Shown piece after piece: positions 26,822 through 37,452 of a stretch of DNA of 64,000 nt. This stretch comes from Micavibrio sp. UBA1672. Its GTDB lineage: Bacteria > Pseudomonadota > Alphaproteobacteria > Micavibrionales > Micavibrionaceae. The notes under the pieces are model-generated. The model made no database searches. It was not told where the DNA came from and worked only from the letters and a program-made list of their open reading frames with translations. Made by a program: the position numbers and the translations under genes. Position 1 is the first letter of the stretch, and each line of letters opens with the position of its first letter. Location: NCBI GenBank assembly GCA_002320665.1, contig DCKO01000041.1, positions 837 to 64,836 on the forward strand, in the 5' to 3' direction.

Positions 26822-28093
26822 ATGCGGCGCGTTGTAATTACAGGAATGGGTATGGTTTCTCCGCTTGGTGTCGGGGTCGAGCATAATTGGAGCGCGATCA
26901 CTAACGGCAAAAGCGGAATCAAGAAGATCACGGATTTTGAAGTTTCCGATATCACCTCCCAAATTGCAGGAATCATTCCGAAAACGACGGACGAATCGCC
27001 TCAAAATGGTGAATTTAATCCTGATCTATATGTGCCGACTAAAGAGCAGAAGAAGATGGATGTTTTCATCACTTATGCTATGGCGGCAGCGAAAGAAGCC
27101 CTTGAAGATGCTGGCTGGCAGCCGGAGGATGAAGAATCTTTGTGCCGCACTGGCGTATTGATTGGCTCGGGAATTGGTGGTCTGGATGAAATTCACAAGA
27201 CCTCAACAATTCTTAATGAGCGCGGCCCGAGACGGATTTCTCCGTTCTTTGTGCCAGCAGCTCTGATTAATTTGACCTCAGGCCATGTTTCTATCAAATA
27301 CGGCTTTAAAGGGCCTAATCACTCTGTCGTGACAGCGTGTGCGACTGGTACGCATGCGATTGGTGATGCGGCGCGTTTAGTTGCGCTGGATGATGCGGAT
27401 GTAATGATCGCAGGCGGCGCGGAAGGCGCTGTTTGTCGCCTTGGCGTGGCTGGCTTTGCCGCCGCGCGCGCGCTGTCAACCAAATATAATGATACGCCAG
27501 AAATTGCCTCTCGCCCTTGGGATAGTGAGCGCGATGGCTTTGTCATTGGTGAAGGTGCAGGGATTGTGGTTCTCGAAGAATATGAACATGCCAAGAAACG
27601 CGGCGCAACGATTTATGGCGAGATTGTGGGCTATGGCCTGTCCGGTGATGCCTATCATATTACATCGCCGCGTGAAGATGGTGATGGTGGCTACCGCGCT
27701 ATGCAAGCGGCGCTCAAGCGCGCAGGGCTTAACCCTGAGGATATTGATTATATCAATGCGCATGGAACATCTACACCTGTAGGTGATGGCATAGAATTCG
27801 GCGCAGTGAAACGTTTGTTCTCCAATGCGCTGGATAGCGTTTCTATGTCTTCAACGAAATCAGCCATCGGACATTTGCTGGGTGCGGCTGGCGCGGTTGA
27901 AGCGATCTATGCAACCAAAGCCCTGCAAACCGGCGTTTTACCACCGACCCTGAACCTTGAAAATCCGTCTGAAGATTGTCAGGGTATGGATCTTGTTCCT
28001 AAAGAGGCCAAGGAAAAGAAAGTTGATACTGTACTGTCTAACTCTTTCGGGTTTGGCGGCACGAATGCCTCGCTGGTCATGAAACGCGTATAG
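26822..28093 (+). CDS. fabF: 3-oxoacyl-[ACP] synthase II
   Basis: Condensing enzyme of fatty-acid elongation in the cytoplasm. It is 423 residues from the ATG at 26822 (RRVVITGMGMVSPLG), with AGAGG upstream; an earlier frame from 26783 would start inside the hairpin. The Cys-His-His triad is present: TACATGTHAIG, NAHGTSTPVGD and SAIGHLLGAAG, and the C-terminal SNSFGFGGTNASL loop. mltG starts 4 bases after its stop. Order acpP-fabF-mltG is conserved in alphaproteobacteria. Confidence 0.98.
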   Translation: MRRVVITGMGMVSPLGVGVEHNWSAITNGKSGIKKITDFEVSDITSQIAGIIPKTTDESPQNGEFNPDLYVPTKEQKKMDVFITYAMAAAKEALEDAGWQPEDEESLCRTGVLIGSGIGGLDEIHKTSTILNERGPRRISPFFVPAALINLTSGHVSIKYGFKGPNHSVVTACATGTHAIGDAARLVALDDADVMIAGGAEGAVCRLGVAGFAAARALSTKYNDTPEIASRPWDSERDGFVIGEGAGIVVLEEYEHAKKRGATIYGEIVGYGLSGDAYHITSPREDGDGGYRAMQAALKRAGLNPEDIDYINAHGTSTPVGDGIEFGAVKRLFSNALDSVSMSSTKSAIGHLLGAAGAVEAIYATKALQTGVLPPTLNLENPSEDCQGMDLVPKEAKEKKVDTVLSNSFGFGGTNASLVMKRV

Positions 28094-28096
28094 GAT

Positions 28097-29164
28097 ATGA
28101 AATTTTTCTTCAAAATCATGCTTGGTGGGTTTGTTCTGGTTTCAACGCTGGTTGTACTGGGCGTAGCTGGCGGGTCTTACTGGGCATGGCAGAATTTCAT
28201 CAAGGCGGGAACGCATGATGCGCCTGTTCAGGTCACTATCCCCGAAGGTGCACATATTGGCGGCATTGCCGAGCGTTTAGCCGAGAAAAACCTTATTGAT
28301 AATACGATGCTTTTCAAGCTGGCCGGTCGTCTGACCGATCAAGCGGATAAGCTCAAGGCCGGAGAATATGAAATCCCCGCCCATGCCTCAATGAGAGATA
28401 TTCTGGACTTATTGGAATCGGGCAAGGTCGTTTTGCGTCAGATTACTATTCGTGAGGGCCTGACGAATTGGGAAATCAAGCAGCTTCTCCTTGCCCATGA
28501 GGGCCTTGAACAAGGACCGGAATTTCTGATGCTCCCCGAAGGAAGTTATTTGCCGGAAACCTATTCCTATCAGAAAGGCGATACGCCTTCCGATATTATG
28601 AAGCAGATGAACAGAGCGATGGAAAATACGCTATTACCCCTTTGCGGGATTTTGCTGGAGCGTGTTGCGAATGCTTCGTTTAACTCCTTTCTACCCGAGG
28701 ATTGCCCGAATGCGAAAGCGCCTTTGAAGACCATAAATGATGTTTTGACTCTGGCCTCGATCATCGAAAAGGAAACGGCTGTGCCAGAGGAACGCCGCCG
28801 CGTGTCTGGTGTTTTTATGAATCGTCTGCGCAAAGGTATGGCGCTCCAGACTGATCCGACGGTGATTTACGCGATTACGATGGGCAAGCATGAAAATGGT
28901 GGGCAAGGACCTTTGGGACGCAGATTGCTCAAGAAAGACCTTGAATATGATTCCCCTTATAACACCTATAAATATCCCGGCTTGCCCCCCGGCCCGATTG
29001 CCAATCCGGGCAAGGCTTCTATCGAGGCGGCACTAAACCCCGAAGTGCATGATTATTTTTATTTCGTGGCAGATGGCACTGGCGGACATGTGTTTTCCAA
29101 GACCTTATCCGAGCATAATAATAATGTCGCCAAATGGCGCGAAATAAGACGGCAGCAGGATTAG
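28097..29164 (+). CDS. mltG: Endolytic transglycosylase MltG
   Basis: Inner-membrane lytic transglycosylase (YceG family) that cleaves nascent glycan strands and acts as terminase. It is 355 residues with one N-terminal membrane anchor (IMLGGFVLVSTLVVLGVAGGSYWAW), a LysM-like segment (VTIPEGAHIGGIAERLAEKNLI), and the catalytic Glu in ASIIEKETAVPEERRRVSGVFMNRL, followed by LQTDPTVIYA and SPYNTYKYPGLPPGPIANPG. The stop overlaps the stop of the RsmB-like gene by 4 bases, tail to tail. Confidence 0.97.
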   Translation: MKFFFKIMLGGFVLVSTLVVLGVAGGSYWAWQNFIKAGTHDAPVQVTIPEGAHIGGIAERLAEKNLIDNTMLFKLAGRLTDQADKLKAGEYEIPAHASMRDILDLLESGKVVLRQITIREGLTNWEIKQLLLAHEGLEQGPEFLMLPEGSYLPETYSYQKGDTPSDIMKQMNRAMENTLLPLCGILLERVANASFNSFLPEDCPNAKAPLKTINDVLTLASIIEKETAVPEERRRVSGVFMNRLRKGMALQTDPTVIYAITMGKHENGGQGPLGRRLLKKDLEYDSPYNTYKYPGLPPGPIANPGKASIEAALNPEVHDYFYFVADGTGGHVFSKTLSEHNNNVAKWREIRRQQD

Positions 29165-30447
29165 CTTTTCCGAACCAGCACAGCCGCGAAGAACCCGTCC
29201 GTGTTATGACGATAGGGCGTCAGGCGCATAAAGGGCGAGCCAAGGCCTAATTCTTCTTCCAGTAGCAACACTTCGAATTCAGGGTGGTTTTTCAGGAAGT
29301 TCTCGATTTGCAGCTCATTTTCCTGCGGCAAAAGCGAACACGTCGCATAGACAAACTTGCCACCGACTTTAACCGTATGCGCGACCTTTTCCATGATTTC
29401 CGCTTGAATAACGGTAAGCTCTTCGACGCTTGGACCATAAGTTCTCCAGCGCATGTCGGGATTGCGGCGCCATGTGCCTGTTCCCGAGCATGGCACATCC
29501 GTTAAAACAAGATCAAATGTGCCCTTTTGACGGCGGAGCCATTTACGGTTTTTTTGATCACTGAGCGGACGTACTTCGATGATATCGGCAAGCTGCGCTT
29601 TTTTGTAACGACGACGGCCCTTTTCAAGACGCCTTTCTTCAGTATCCATGGCCACGATCCGGCCCTTTCGCTGCATGGCCGAGGCCAGTGCCAAAGTCTT
29701 GCCGCCTGCGCCTGCGCAGTAATCCAGCACTTGCATACCGGGCTGCACGTTTGCGAGATAGGCGATTAATTGCGAGCCTTCATCTTGTATCTCGATAAAG
29801 CCCTTATTCATGGCCTTGGTCTTGGTAAGATAGGTTTTCTTTGCGCAGCGCAGCCCCCACGGCGAATAAGGCGTTTCGGTGGTTTCTACGTTATCTTTTT
29901 CTAAAAGAGCCTTTACGGCCTCGCGGTCTTGCAGAAAGATATTAACCCGTAAATCCAGTGTGGCCGGCTCAAGCATCGCCGTCATTTCTTCGTCAAAGTT
30001 CTCGCCGAAAATATCTTTGAGGGTTTGCTCATATTCAGCGGGGCATTCCAGTTGCACAATATCAGGCATGTCTTTGTGAAAAAGCGGCTTGCCCACGAGC
30101 TTTTTAGCCAGTTCCTGTTCCTTCTCATTCAGCTTTTCCGGTGCATATTTTGATCCGTCAAAAAGCTCATTGAGACGTTTTAAATCGGCTTGCTCTCCGA
30201 TCGCCAGCCATGCAAGGACCCTGATCCGGGGGCTATCCTTTGTCTTTAGACGATCAAGCCACCAGCAGAGTTTCGCGTGCACGCGCGCCATTTCGTATAT
30301 ACGATTGGAAATATCGTGGCGATCCTTGGAGCCTATATAGCGGCGCTGGCGCATATAATCGCCGACGACCGAGTCGAGCGGCAGACCGATATCCTGATCT
30401 CTTTTAAGGATTTCAATAGTGGCTTCTATGCGTGATGCGGGTTTCAT
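29161..30447 (-). CDS. RsmB/NOP family rRNA cytosine methyltransferase
   Basis: A 428-residue SAM-dependent m5C methyltransferase. An N-terminal NusB-like helical domain (residues 1-150) is followed by the Rossmann domain: LDYCAGAGGKTLALAS (SAM site), DVPCSGTGTWRRNPDMRW and YATCSLLPQENE, giving both the TCS and PCS cysteines needed for catalysis. RsmB modifies C967 of 16S rRNA in E. coli; here the target is inferred from family only, and the domain is somewhat divergent, so no gene symbol is given. Confidence 0.92.
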   Translation of the reverse strand: MKPASRIEATIEILKRDQDIGLPLDSVVGDYMRQRRYIGSKDRHDISNRIYEMARVHAKLCWWLDRLKTKDSPRIRVLAWLAIGEQADLKRLNELFDGSKYAPEKLNEKEQELAKKLVGKPLFHKDMPDIVQLECPAEYEQTLKDIFGENFDEEMTAMLEPATLDLRVNIFLQDREAVKALLEKDNVETTETPYSPWGLRCAKKTYLTKTKAMNKGFIEIQDEGSQLIAYLANVQPGMQVLDYCAGAGGKTLALASAMQRKGRIVAMDTEERRLEKGRRRYKKAQLADIIEVRPLSDQKNRKWLRRQKGTFDLVLTDVPCSGTGTWRRNPDMRWRTYGPSVEELTVIQAEIMEKVAHTVKVGGKFVYATCSLLPQENELQIENFLKNHPEFEVLLLEEELGLGSPFMRLTPYRHNTDGFFAAVLVRKS

Positions 30448-30489
30448 GGCGGCTAGGAATACAGGAAGCGAAAGATATAAGCAATTCTT

Positions 30490-31212
30490 TTATAAAAGAA
30501 CTTTGAGAACCAAGAACATTGCCGAGCAAAATAGAAGAATTTCAACGGCTGTGAAAAAGATTTTTTGCGGGATTTTATCGTGTAGCTTTTGCCCCATCAC
30601 AAGGGCGATCAGAAATGCCGGAAATCCATACATAGCCGTCATAAAGATGTCCCAAGTCAACATGCCTGTTCCGACAGTTCCAATAGCACGAGGAATATTA
30701 GAAACCATCAGCATCATCGTGATATTAGCCCGAAACTCGGAAGAATTAGCGGCTTTATCTCTGAGGTATATGATAAAAGCGGCAGCCCCACCCCCAATCA
30801 TGGCATTTAAGACGCCTCCAAACAAAGCCGACATGTGCGCCCCACCCCATTTAATAACACGTGCCAATAGATTAAATTTCGTATGTTTACCAGCTAGATA
30901 AATTATGATGTATCCTGCGAGCAATAACCTTATTAGATCTCCATCTAAAACTTTCAGCAAAAACACCCCTAATAATGCGCCAATAATAGTTAAGGGAATC
31001 ATTCTTATGATCAGAGGCCAAGTTGTAAGATGATAGGTTTTGAAGATTAATAATCCCATCGAAAACTGGTAGATCATCACCATACTGGCAACATCTTGCA
31101 CAGGCATAAATAAGCACAGAATGGGAATGCTAATGAGGCCACCTCCAAAACCAAGCAGGCTATGGGTAAAAAAGGCGAATGTGATGATTAGAATTATTGC
31201 TGTTATGGTCAT
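30490..31212 (-). CDS. Sulfite exporter TauE/SafE family permease
   Basis: A 240-residue integral membrane protein with about eight helices in two repeats. The TauE/SafE signature GFGGGLISIPIL is near the N-terminus, and GGVLNAMIGGGAAAFIIYL marks the second repeat. Members move sulfite, sulfoacetate or related anions; the substrate is not predictable here. It is separated from the downstream methyltransferase by 42 bases and from the upstream gene by a terminator. Confidence 0.88.
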   Translation of the reverse strand: MTITAIILIITFAFFTHSLLGFGGGLISIPILCLFMPVQDVASMVMIYQFSMGLLIFKTYHLTTWPLIIRMIPLTIIGALLGVFLLKVLDGDLIRLLLAGYIIIYLAGKHTKFNLLARVIKWGGAHMSALFGGVLNAMIGGGAAAFIIYLRDKAANSSEFRANITMMLMVSNIPRAIGTVGTGMLTWDIFMTAMYGFPAFLIALVMGQKLHDKIPQKIFFTAVEILLFCSAMFLVLKVLL

Positions 31213-31233
31213 ATAAGGGCTGATTTTAAAGCA

Positions 31234-31270
31234 TAAAAAAAGACTGGCAACCTAATTTGGATGCCAGTCT
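31234..31270 (-). terminator. Rho-independent terminator of the Ala/Glu-rich gene
   Basis: Read on the minus strand, AGACTGGCA pairs with TGCCAGTCT (31262-31270 and 31241-31249), followed by a run of seven T. It lies 34 bases after the stop codon of the gene at 31304. Confidence 0.92.
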
Positions 31271-31303
31271 CTTGAATTCGTTTAAGCTAAAAGCTTTTGT
31301 GAA

Positions 31304-31615
31304 TTAATGAGCTTCGCCTTCATGAGCTTCCTCAGCAGGAGCTTCTTCGCTTGCGGCTTCTTCTTCACCTTCAGCAGCTTCGCCTTCTTCAGCGCCAGCA
31401 GCTGGTGCTGTTTCGGCAGCTTCTTCACCTGTAGCTTCGGCTGTTGCTTCTTCAGCAACACCTTCAATAGCTTCTGCAGCTTCTTCAGCAGCTGTCTCTG
31501 CAGCTTCTTCGATAGCAGCAGGAGCAGCAGCATCTTCAGCGTGTGCTTCAGTTGCAACAAAACCTGCAGAAGTTAGAAGACCAAGAGCGGCCAGAATAGT
31601 AAGATAATTTTTCAT
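31304..31615 (-). CDS. Secreted Ala/Glu-rich low-complexity protein
   Basis: A 103-residue protein: a signal peptide (KNYLTILAALGLLTSAGFVATEAHA, cleavage near residue 26) and then about 77 residues built almost only of Ala, Glu, Gly, Pro and Thr. The mature chain is strongly acidic and certainly disordered. It has AGAGGA before the ATG and its own terminator, so it is a genuine transcription unit. Similar small acidic periplasmic proteins occur next to unrelated genes; no function is known. Metal binding or charge balancing are only guesses. Confidence 0.75.
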   Translation of the reverse strand: MKNYLTILAALGLLTSAGFVATEAHAEDAAAPAAIEEAAETAAEEAAEAIEGVAEEATAEATGEEAAETAPAAGAEEGEAAEGEEEAASEEAPAEEAHEGEAH

Positions 31616-31727
31616 GGTTTTTTCCTCTAGTTGATAAACTCAATTACTAATTTTCATGAATTAAATAGCACTATGCGAAATTCTGAGTGTTTTGCAAGCC
31701 CTATTTTTATTCATTAATTTCAGAATC

Positions 31728-33272
<1,545 letters not shown>

Positions 33273-33319
33273 TCAAAGAAGTAAAGCAGGAAATTTAAGC
33301 CCTAATAATTGCTTCTTTT

Positions 33320-33348
33320 TTGACAATTTATGCGCGTTTACGTAAAAT
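33320..33348 (+). promoter_or_regulatory. Promoter of the HELEH gene at 33401
   Basis: TTGACA (33320-33325), 17-base spacer, TAAAAT (33343-33348). The -35 is perfect and the -10 matches 5 of 6. A GGTGAT Shine-Dalgarno is 4 bases from the ATG. Confidence 0.75.
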
Positions 33349-33400
33349 GGAGTTTGTAAAATAGTATAACCGTTTTTTAAGACGGATAATTTGGTGATTT

Positions 33401-34963
33401 ATGGATGATTTTGACTGGTTGGACAATCCGCCAAAAGTAGATCAGAAAACATTCGGTGATGTTGTTAAGAAGATGGCATCGGTCGAAGGCGCGTTCAAGC
33501 TTCATATGCCTATTTTGGATAATATTGATGATATCCCAAATCAGCCTGCTGTTCAAAAAGCCATGGAAGGCAATCCTGATCTTGTTTTTTATGATGCCGG
33601 AGAATTTCTTGATGTTATTAACGGGGCTTATGCCCTAAAAAATATCCATGACCCTGAAAAAGCAGCCGAAAGAGCAACAGAGTTACGGGCAGAGCTAAGA
33701 GAAGCCATTAAAGACCTACATCCTGCGCTAGCCGATCAATTAGAAGCTAAAATAATGTGGTTTGCCGGAGTTGTTGAAGAAGGTCAATATTATGGTGATC
33801 CTGATAAGCCCTCGGATAAAGCTATTGTCTACGCTACGGCAGAAATTATAAAGGGTTTATTGGAACATGGCGCCAGTGCCGACATATTAAACGCAGAAGG
33901 CATAGAACCTATTGCTTTGGTCCAAGCCTCGGATGATCATAGTGGTATTAATTATGGAGAATTATCAAAGAAAATAGGGTTTGACGTAAAACCGCCACCT
34001 GGAACGCCTAAACAACATGCAGCCACAACAATGGTGCATGAGCTTGAGCATATTCTGGATAACGGACAAGAGCATATTAACATCTATTTCGACAAGCTTG
34101 AACAAGCCCTGAAAGATGCAGGTAACAATGATTATAATATTGCTGGTAACAAACAACACGCCATAGAAATCGAAAGTGCGATTATAGAAGTTCATGCTCT
34201 GCAAAAAGCCGTTCCCAAAGATGTTTTGGAATATAATGCGGCGTATTTCATGGCCAGCAATTTTTCAAAAATGATGTATGATGTTCACTCGGGGGATGCC
34301 TTGTCCGTGCCTGAAAGTCATGCCACGCAAGGCTATGCCATGATGGAATATATGCAAAGCGGAATGCCGCCGGATTATCTGGAACATCTATCAAGCGTTA
34401 AAGCATTTTATGCCAAAGTTGATGGATTGATGGAGGAAAAAGTCTCAGCCTTGAGAAATATTGAAGGGATTAAATCCTATGACATCAGCCAAATGAAAAC
34501 AAATATCGCTTATGCACTCAATGAGGTGCAAGAAGCCCTGAAAGCTGAGTCTACTGTTTTTACACCCGAAGAAGCGGTGCATGCTCACAATTTTGTTAAA
34601 GGTATGAGCGAATCCCTCGGGATAGAGCCAAAAGATATTGAGGTTGCTGTCGAACAAAAGCTGAAGAGTGTTAATAAGCCAGAAGATGCGCCGGAGGCAA
34701 CAACAAATACGCAAGCGTCCTTACAAGGCGCTAATCCAGCCATAATGGAAGAATATAGTGCAGAAATCGAGACTATCGTCTGGGTTGTGCCCTCTGAGCC
34801 AAATGCCATTGGCATTATGCCGGATGTCATGCCTGCACCGACCACTGAACCTAGTGAATATAGCCTTGATCAGCTCATTGAATGGGCCAATAATTACATA
34901 GTGACTGACAAAGAGCAGGAAAATTTTGTAAATACGGCCTCAACAAAGATAGAATTAGGGTAA
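33401..34963 (+). CDS. HELEH metallopeptidase-like accessory protein with C-terminal extension
   Basis: A 520-residue protein without signal peptide. The HELEH helix is at residues 213-217, preceded by PGTPKQHAATTMV, with a candidate third ligand in EIESA (256-260). The shared PGT...HELEH and VFTPEE...NF segments make it a paralogue of the protein at 25035. Unlike that one, it carries an extra C-terminal domain (about 449-498) with IVWVVPSEPNAIGIMPDV and EPSEYSLDQL, also found in the neighbour at 35051. A plausible reading is a zinc-dependent effector plus a targeting or interaction module. Peptidase activity and target are unproven. Confidence 0.7.
   Translation: MDDFDWLDNPPKVDQKTFGDVVKKMASVEGAFKLHMPILDNIDDIPNQPAVQKAMEGNPDLVFYDAGEFLDVINGAYALKNIHDPEKAAERATELRAELREAIKDLHPALADQLEAKIMWFAGVVEEGQYYGDPDKPSDKAIVYATAEIIKGLLEHGASADILNAEGIEPIALVQASDDHSGINYGELSKKIGFDVKPPPGTPKQHAATTMVHELEHILDNGQEHINIYFDKLEQALKDAGNNDYNIAGNKQHAIEIESAIIEVHALQKAVPKDVLEYNAAYFMASNFSKMMYDVHSGDALSVPESHATQGYAMMEYMQSGMPPDYLEHLSSVKAFYAKVDGLMEEKVSALRNIEGIKSYDISQMKTNIAYALNEVQEALKAESTVFTPEEAVHAHNFVKGMSESLGIEPKDIEVAVEQKLKSVNKPEDAPEATTNTQASLQGANPAIMEEYSAEIETIVWVVPSEPNAIGIMPDVMPAPTTEPSEYSLDQLIEWANNYIVTDKEQENFVNTASTKIELG
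34748..34895 (+). repeat. Duplicated C-terminal coding segment, copy 1
   Basis: This stretch encodes the VWVVP...GIMPDV...EPSEYS module and is closely matched at 36299-36446. A 27-base block (34803-34829) is identical to 36354-36380. The similarity is at the DNA level, so the duplication or gene conversion is recent. Confidence 0.85.
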
Positions 34964-35050
34964 GGCATGTTGAGAGTTTTTTTGACTTTTTTCATATATT
35001 TATGCAAAACTGAAATCGTACACGGTGATAATTAGAGAGTATATGAAATA

Positions 35051-36514
35051 ATGGCATTTGACGAAAGATCATTGGATGAAATAGGTAAAGATTACCAAGA
35101 AAATGGCATAGGTATACATTTCGACCGAGAAAACGGAACGGTCACTTTCTTAATTAATGGAGATGCAGATGCTACAATTACTATTGAAGAATACGAAGCC
35201 AAAGTTCAGGACGTAACCAAAGAAATTGCGGAGCGCATATTAAATGGCGAAGCCGTTGATGTAAGTGAAATTGCGTTTCTGGATCAAGAAAAACTAGAAG
35301 CTATCATCAGAGAAAGCATACCAGATGAAAGCATAAATATAACATTAGATGATGATAAAGTTATCATTGCAATTTCAGAAGACGCTATAAAGGATTTAGG
35401 ACCATCCGAAACTGATAGAGCCATAGAGTTAGCTCGTCAGGAATTAATGGAAGAACATGATAATCAGGGTTCTGTCATTGAGTTTGATGATATGATTATT
35501 TGGGCTCCAACTGAAGACACTTCGGAGTTTTTTGAAAAGCTGGAAAGACTAAAAGAACTCTCTGGCTTGACTGAAGAAATAAGAGAAGTTCTTTCTTCCG
35601 GCGGTGGCTCTGTTGAAGATAAAATTGCGAATATGAGCGATGATCTTCGTACGGAATGGTATAACTTCAAGTCTGAAAACCCAGAGGCAAGCATAATAGG
35701 ATTTGAAACGCATCTTAAAGAAGAACGAGAACAAAATTATGCTGATCTGCGTGATATGGGCAGAGGAAAAGGCATATCAGTAGATGTTGCTAAATCAAAT
35801 TTAGAACAGTTAGAAACAGATTTGAAAGATGTTACAGCCCTCACGCAGGAGATCAACGCTTTAGTAGATAGCGGCATGTCAGAAAATGAAGTGATCGCAA
35901 ATATGAGTGATGACCTCAAATCTTTATGGGAAGATTACAAAGCGGAAAACCCCAATGGCGACCTAGAGGGTTTCAAGCAATTAGCTATAGAAGAACAAAC
36001 CAAAATAGAAAATAAACTAGCTAATGTAGATAATGCCCTTGCGCCAGCAAATTCTCCGCTGCAGAACACAGCGCCAGATGCTGTTGTAATGCCGGACTTT
36101 GCAGAAAATTTCATTCAAGCTATGAACCATGGCGGTGAATATGAACCTATTGTCCCCGATGCGAATATTGACGGCATAAATATTGATGGACGGGATTGGG
36201 AATCTTATGCCGAGTATGATGGTCAAATCAATATCAATGAACTTGTCGAGCAAGATGGGCAGGGAATAGACCCCATCATTGCTGATCCTGCTATAGTGGA
36301 TGAATATAATGATATTATTGGCGAGATTGTCTGGGTTGTGCCCTTTGAACCGGATGCCATTGGCATTATGCCGGATGTCACACCTATACCGCCTTTTGAG
36401 CCTAGTGAATATAGCTTTGATCAACTCCTTGAGTTGGTCAATAATCAAACTATGGTTGGTGGGGATCAAACAGAGTATGACACAACAGGGCCTACTGCTT
36501 TAAGCCTAACTTAG
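35051..36514 (+). CDS. Accessory protein sharing the C-terminal module of its neighbour
   Basis: A 487-residue acidic protein. Residues 1-160 are mixed alpha/beta with a two-fold look (HFDRENGTVTFLINGDADATI; NITLDDDKVIIAISEDA). Residues about 173-230 and 264-322 are tandem helical repeats: each has LTxEI, then VxANMSDDL or KIANMSDDL, then W, then ENP...GF. Residues about 416-466 are the VWVVPFEPDAIGIMPDV module shared with the preceding gene. No HExxH motif occurs. A possible promoter TTGACT lies upstream, with a GGTGAT further from the start. Function unknown; the shared module suggests both proteins go to the same place or partner. Confidence 0.68.
   Translation: MAFDERSLDEIGKDYQENGIGIHFDRENGTVTFLINGDADATITIEEYEAKVQDVTKEIAERILNGEAVDVSEIAFLDQEKLEAIIRESIPDESINITLDDDKVIIAISEDAIKDLGPSETDRAIELARQELMEEHDNQGSVIEFDDMIIWAPTEDTSEFFEKLERLKELSGLTEEIREVLSSGGGSVEDKIANMSDDLRTEWYNFKSENPEASIIGFETHLKEEREQNYADLRDMGRGKGISVDVAKSNLEQLETDLKDVTALTQEINALVDSGMSENEVIANMSDDLKSLWEDYKAENPNGDLEGFKQLAIEEQTKIENKLANVDNALAPANSPLQNTAPDAVVMPDFAENFIQAMNHGGEYEPIVPDANIDGINIDGRDWESYAEYDGQININELVEQDGQGIDPIIADPAIVDEYNDIIGEIVWVVPFEPDAIGIMPDVTPIPPFEPSEYSFDQLLELVNNQTMVGGDQTEYDTTGPTALSLT
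36299..36446 (+). repeat. Duplicated C-terminal coding segment, copy 2
   Basis: Second copy of the segment at 34748-34895; see that entry for the identical block. Both copies are in frame in their genes. Confidence 0.85.
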
Positions 36515-36553
36515 CTATAATTCGGGTTGAGATAACCACACAAAGGTCTTGAT

Positions 36554-36886
36554 GTGAAAGATTCTACTCTGCCCCCCGTTGATGAACTGCCTGTGCTTGA
36601 TGATTTGAAGTCGGATACGCTTTTTACGTTAGCAGTCAATGCCAAGGGGAATATTCTCATTTTTTATAATAAGCCTTTGCAGGAAAACCCTGATTACGTT
36701 GAGTGTGACGTGCATGCAGGCAGTATAACTCTGGCCTATGATACAGGCCGAATTCAAAATCTGGGGATTGGTATTCCGTTGGAATTACAAAATAAGGTTA
36801 ACAAAACCGAGTTTATTTTTCTGGTACACATGGAAGATAAAAAAGAACGATCAGTCTTAAAACTACCGTTTTTTATTAAGTCGTAA
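36554..36886 (+). CDS. Small hypothetical protein
   Basis: A 110-residue soluble protein starting with GTG. The sequence is beta-rich: LFTLAVNAKGNILIFYNKPL, SITLAYDTGRIQNLGIGIPLELQNKV, EFIFLVHMEDKKERSVLKLPFF. The family is not recognised. It follows the two large accessory genes on the same strand with a 39-base gap and may belong to their transcript. Small partner, chaperone or immunity roles are possible but have no direct support. Confidence 0.6.
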   Translation: MKDSTLPPVDELPVLDDLKSDTLFTLAVNAKGNILIFYNKPLQENPDYVECDVHAGSITLAYDTGRIQNLGIGIPLELQNKVNKTEFIFLVHMEDKKERSVLKLPFFIKS

Positions 36887-36887
36887 A

Positions 36888-37400
36888 TTATGAAAGGCTC
36901 ATTGCCGCCGTAATAATTGCAATAATATTCCCGACTGCGAACACACCATATGAGATTTTCAGCCACATATATTTCGGGATCATTGAATAGCGCGCCATGT
37001 CATATAAATCATTGACCGCCAGCTCGGCAAGCTGGCTAACGTCATTATATTTTGGCAACAAACTATCGAGAAATTCCTGCTTATCCATATGACCGATATC
37101 ATTGTAGTGAAGGAGATTTAACTCTCTGTCGCCAGATTTGCGGTATTTGCGTTTCGGGTAGATACAGATAATAGCAGCCAGTGTACTTAAGATCGATGTA
37201 CCGATGGAAATCAAAGCCGCTGCGCCAAAAGCAGCATGGTCCATATTATGCAAACACACAGGCACAAGAATGGAGTTCAGGAAAATCATGATCTGGGCTT
37301 TTTGATCCAAAAGACGGATAACCACCATGAACTTATTGATGGTCGCAGATGTAATCTGCCCGCGTAATAATCCCTGCCATTTGAGTTCCTGTTCTGTCAT
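36888..37400 (-). CDS. PycTM-like (Pycsar effector type) membrane protein
   Basis: A 170-residue protein with membrane segments near residues 35-55 and 60-82 and a third at the C-terminus (ISYGVFAVGNIIAIITAAMSL). The N-terminal RLLDQKAQIMIFLNSILVPV closely follows the xDxKAQIxxxxNSIL pattern of DUF5706/PycTM proteins, whose cyclic-pyrimidine-triggered members damage the membrane in Pycsar defence. The soluble middle (ELNLLHYNDIGHMDKQEFLDSLLPKYND) and Ala-rich helix also fit. No pyrimidine cyclase gene is nearby. Identification is from pattern memory and needs a profile search. It lies 52 bases downstream of the kinase-like gene and may share its transcript. Confidence 0.55.
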   Translation of the reverse strand: MTEQELKWQGLLRGQITSATINKFMVVIRLLDQKAQIMIFLNSILVPVCLHNMDHAAFGAAALISIGTSILSTLAAIICIYPKRKYRKSGDRELNLLHYNDIGHMDKQEFLDSLLPKYNDVSQLAELAVNDLYDMARYSMIPKYMWLKISYGVFAVGNIIAIITAAMSLS

Positions 37401-37452
37401 GAGCGCAGGTATAGTGCTTTTACGTGAAGAATGTCAACGGCTATGTCGGTTT

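Noticed and set aside
33401..36514. Merging the 33401 and 35051 genes as a frameshifted single gene
   Set aside because: Both have intact starts, stops and ribosome-binding sequence, and only the C-terminal module is shared; a 87-base gap separates them.
36888..37400. A complete Pycsar defence system
   Set aside because: No adenylate/guanylate/pyrimidine-cyclase gene is present in the window, so only an effector-like protein can be stated.
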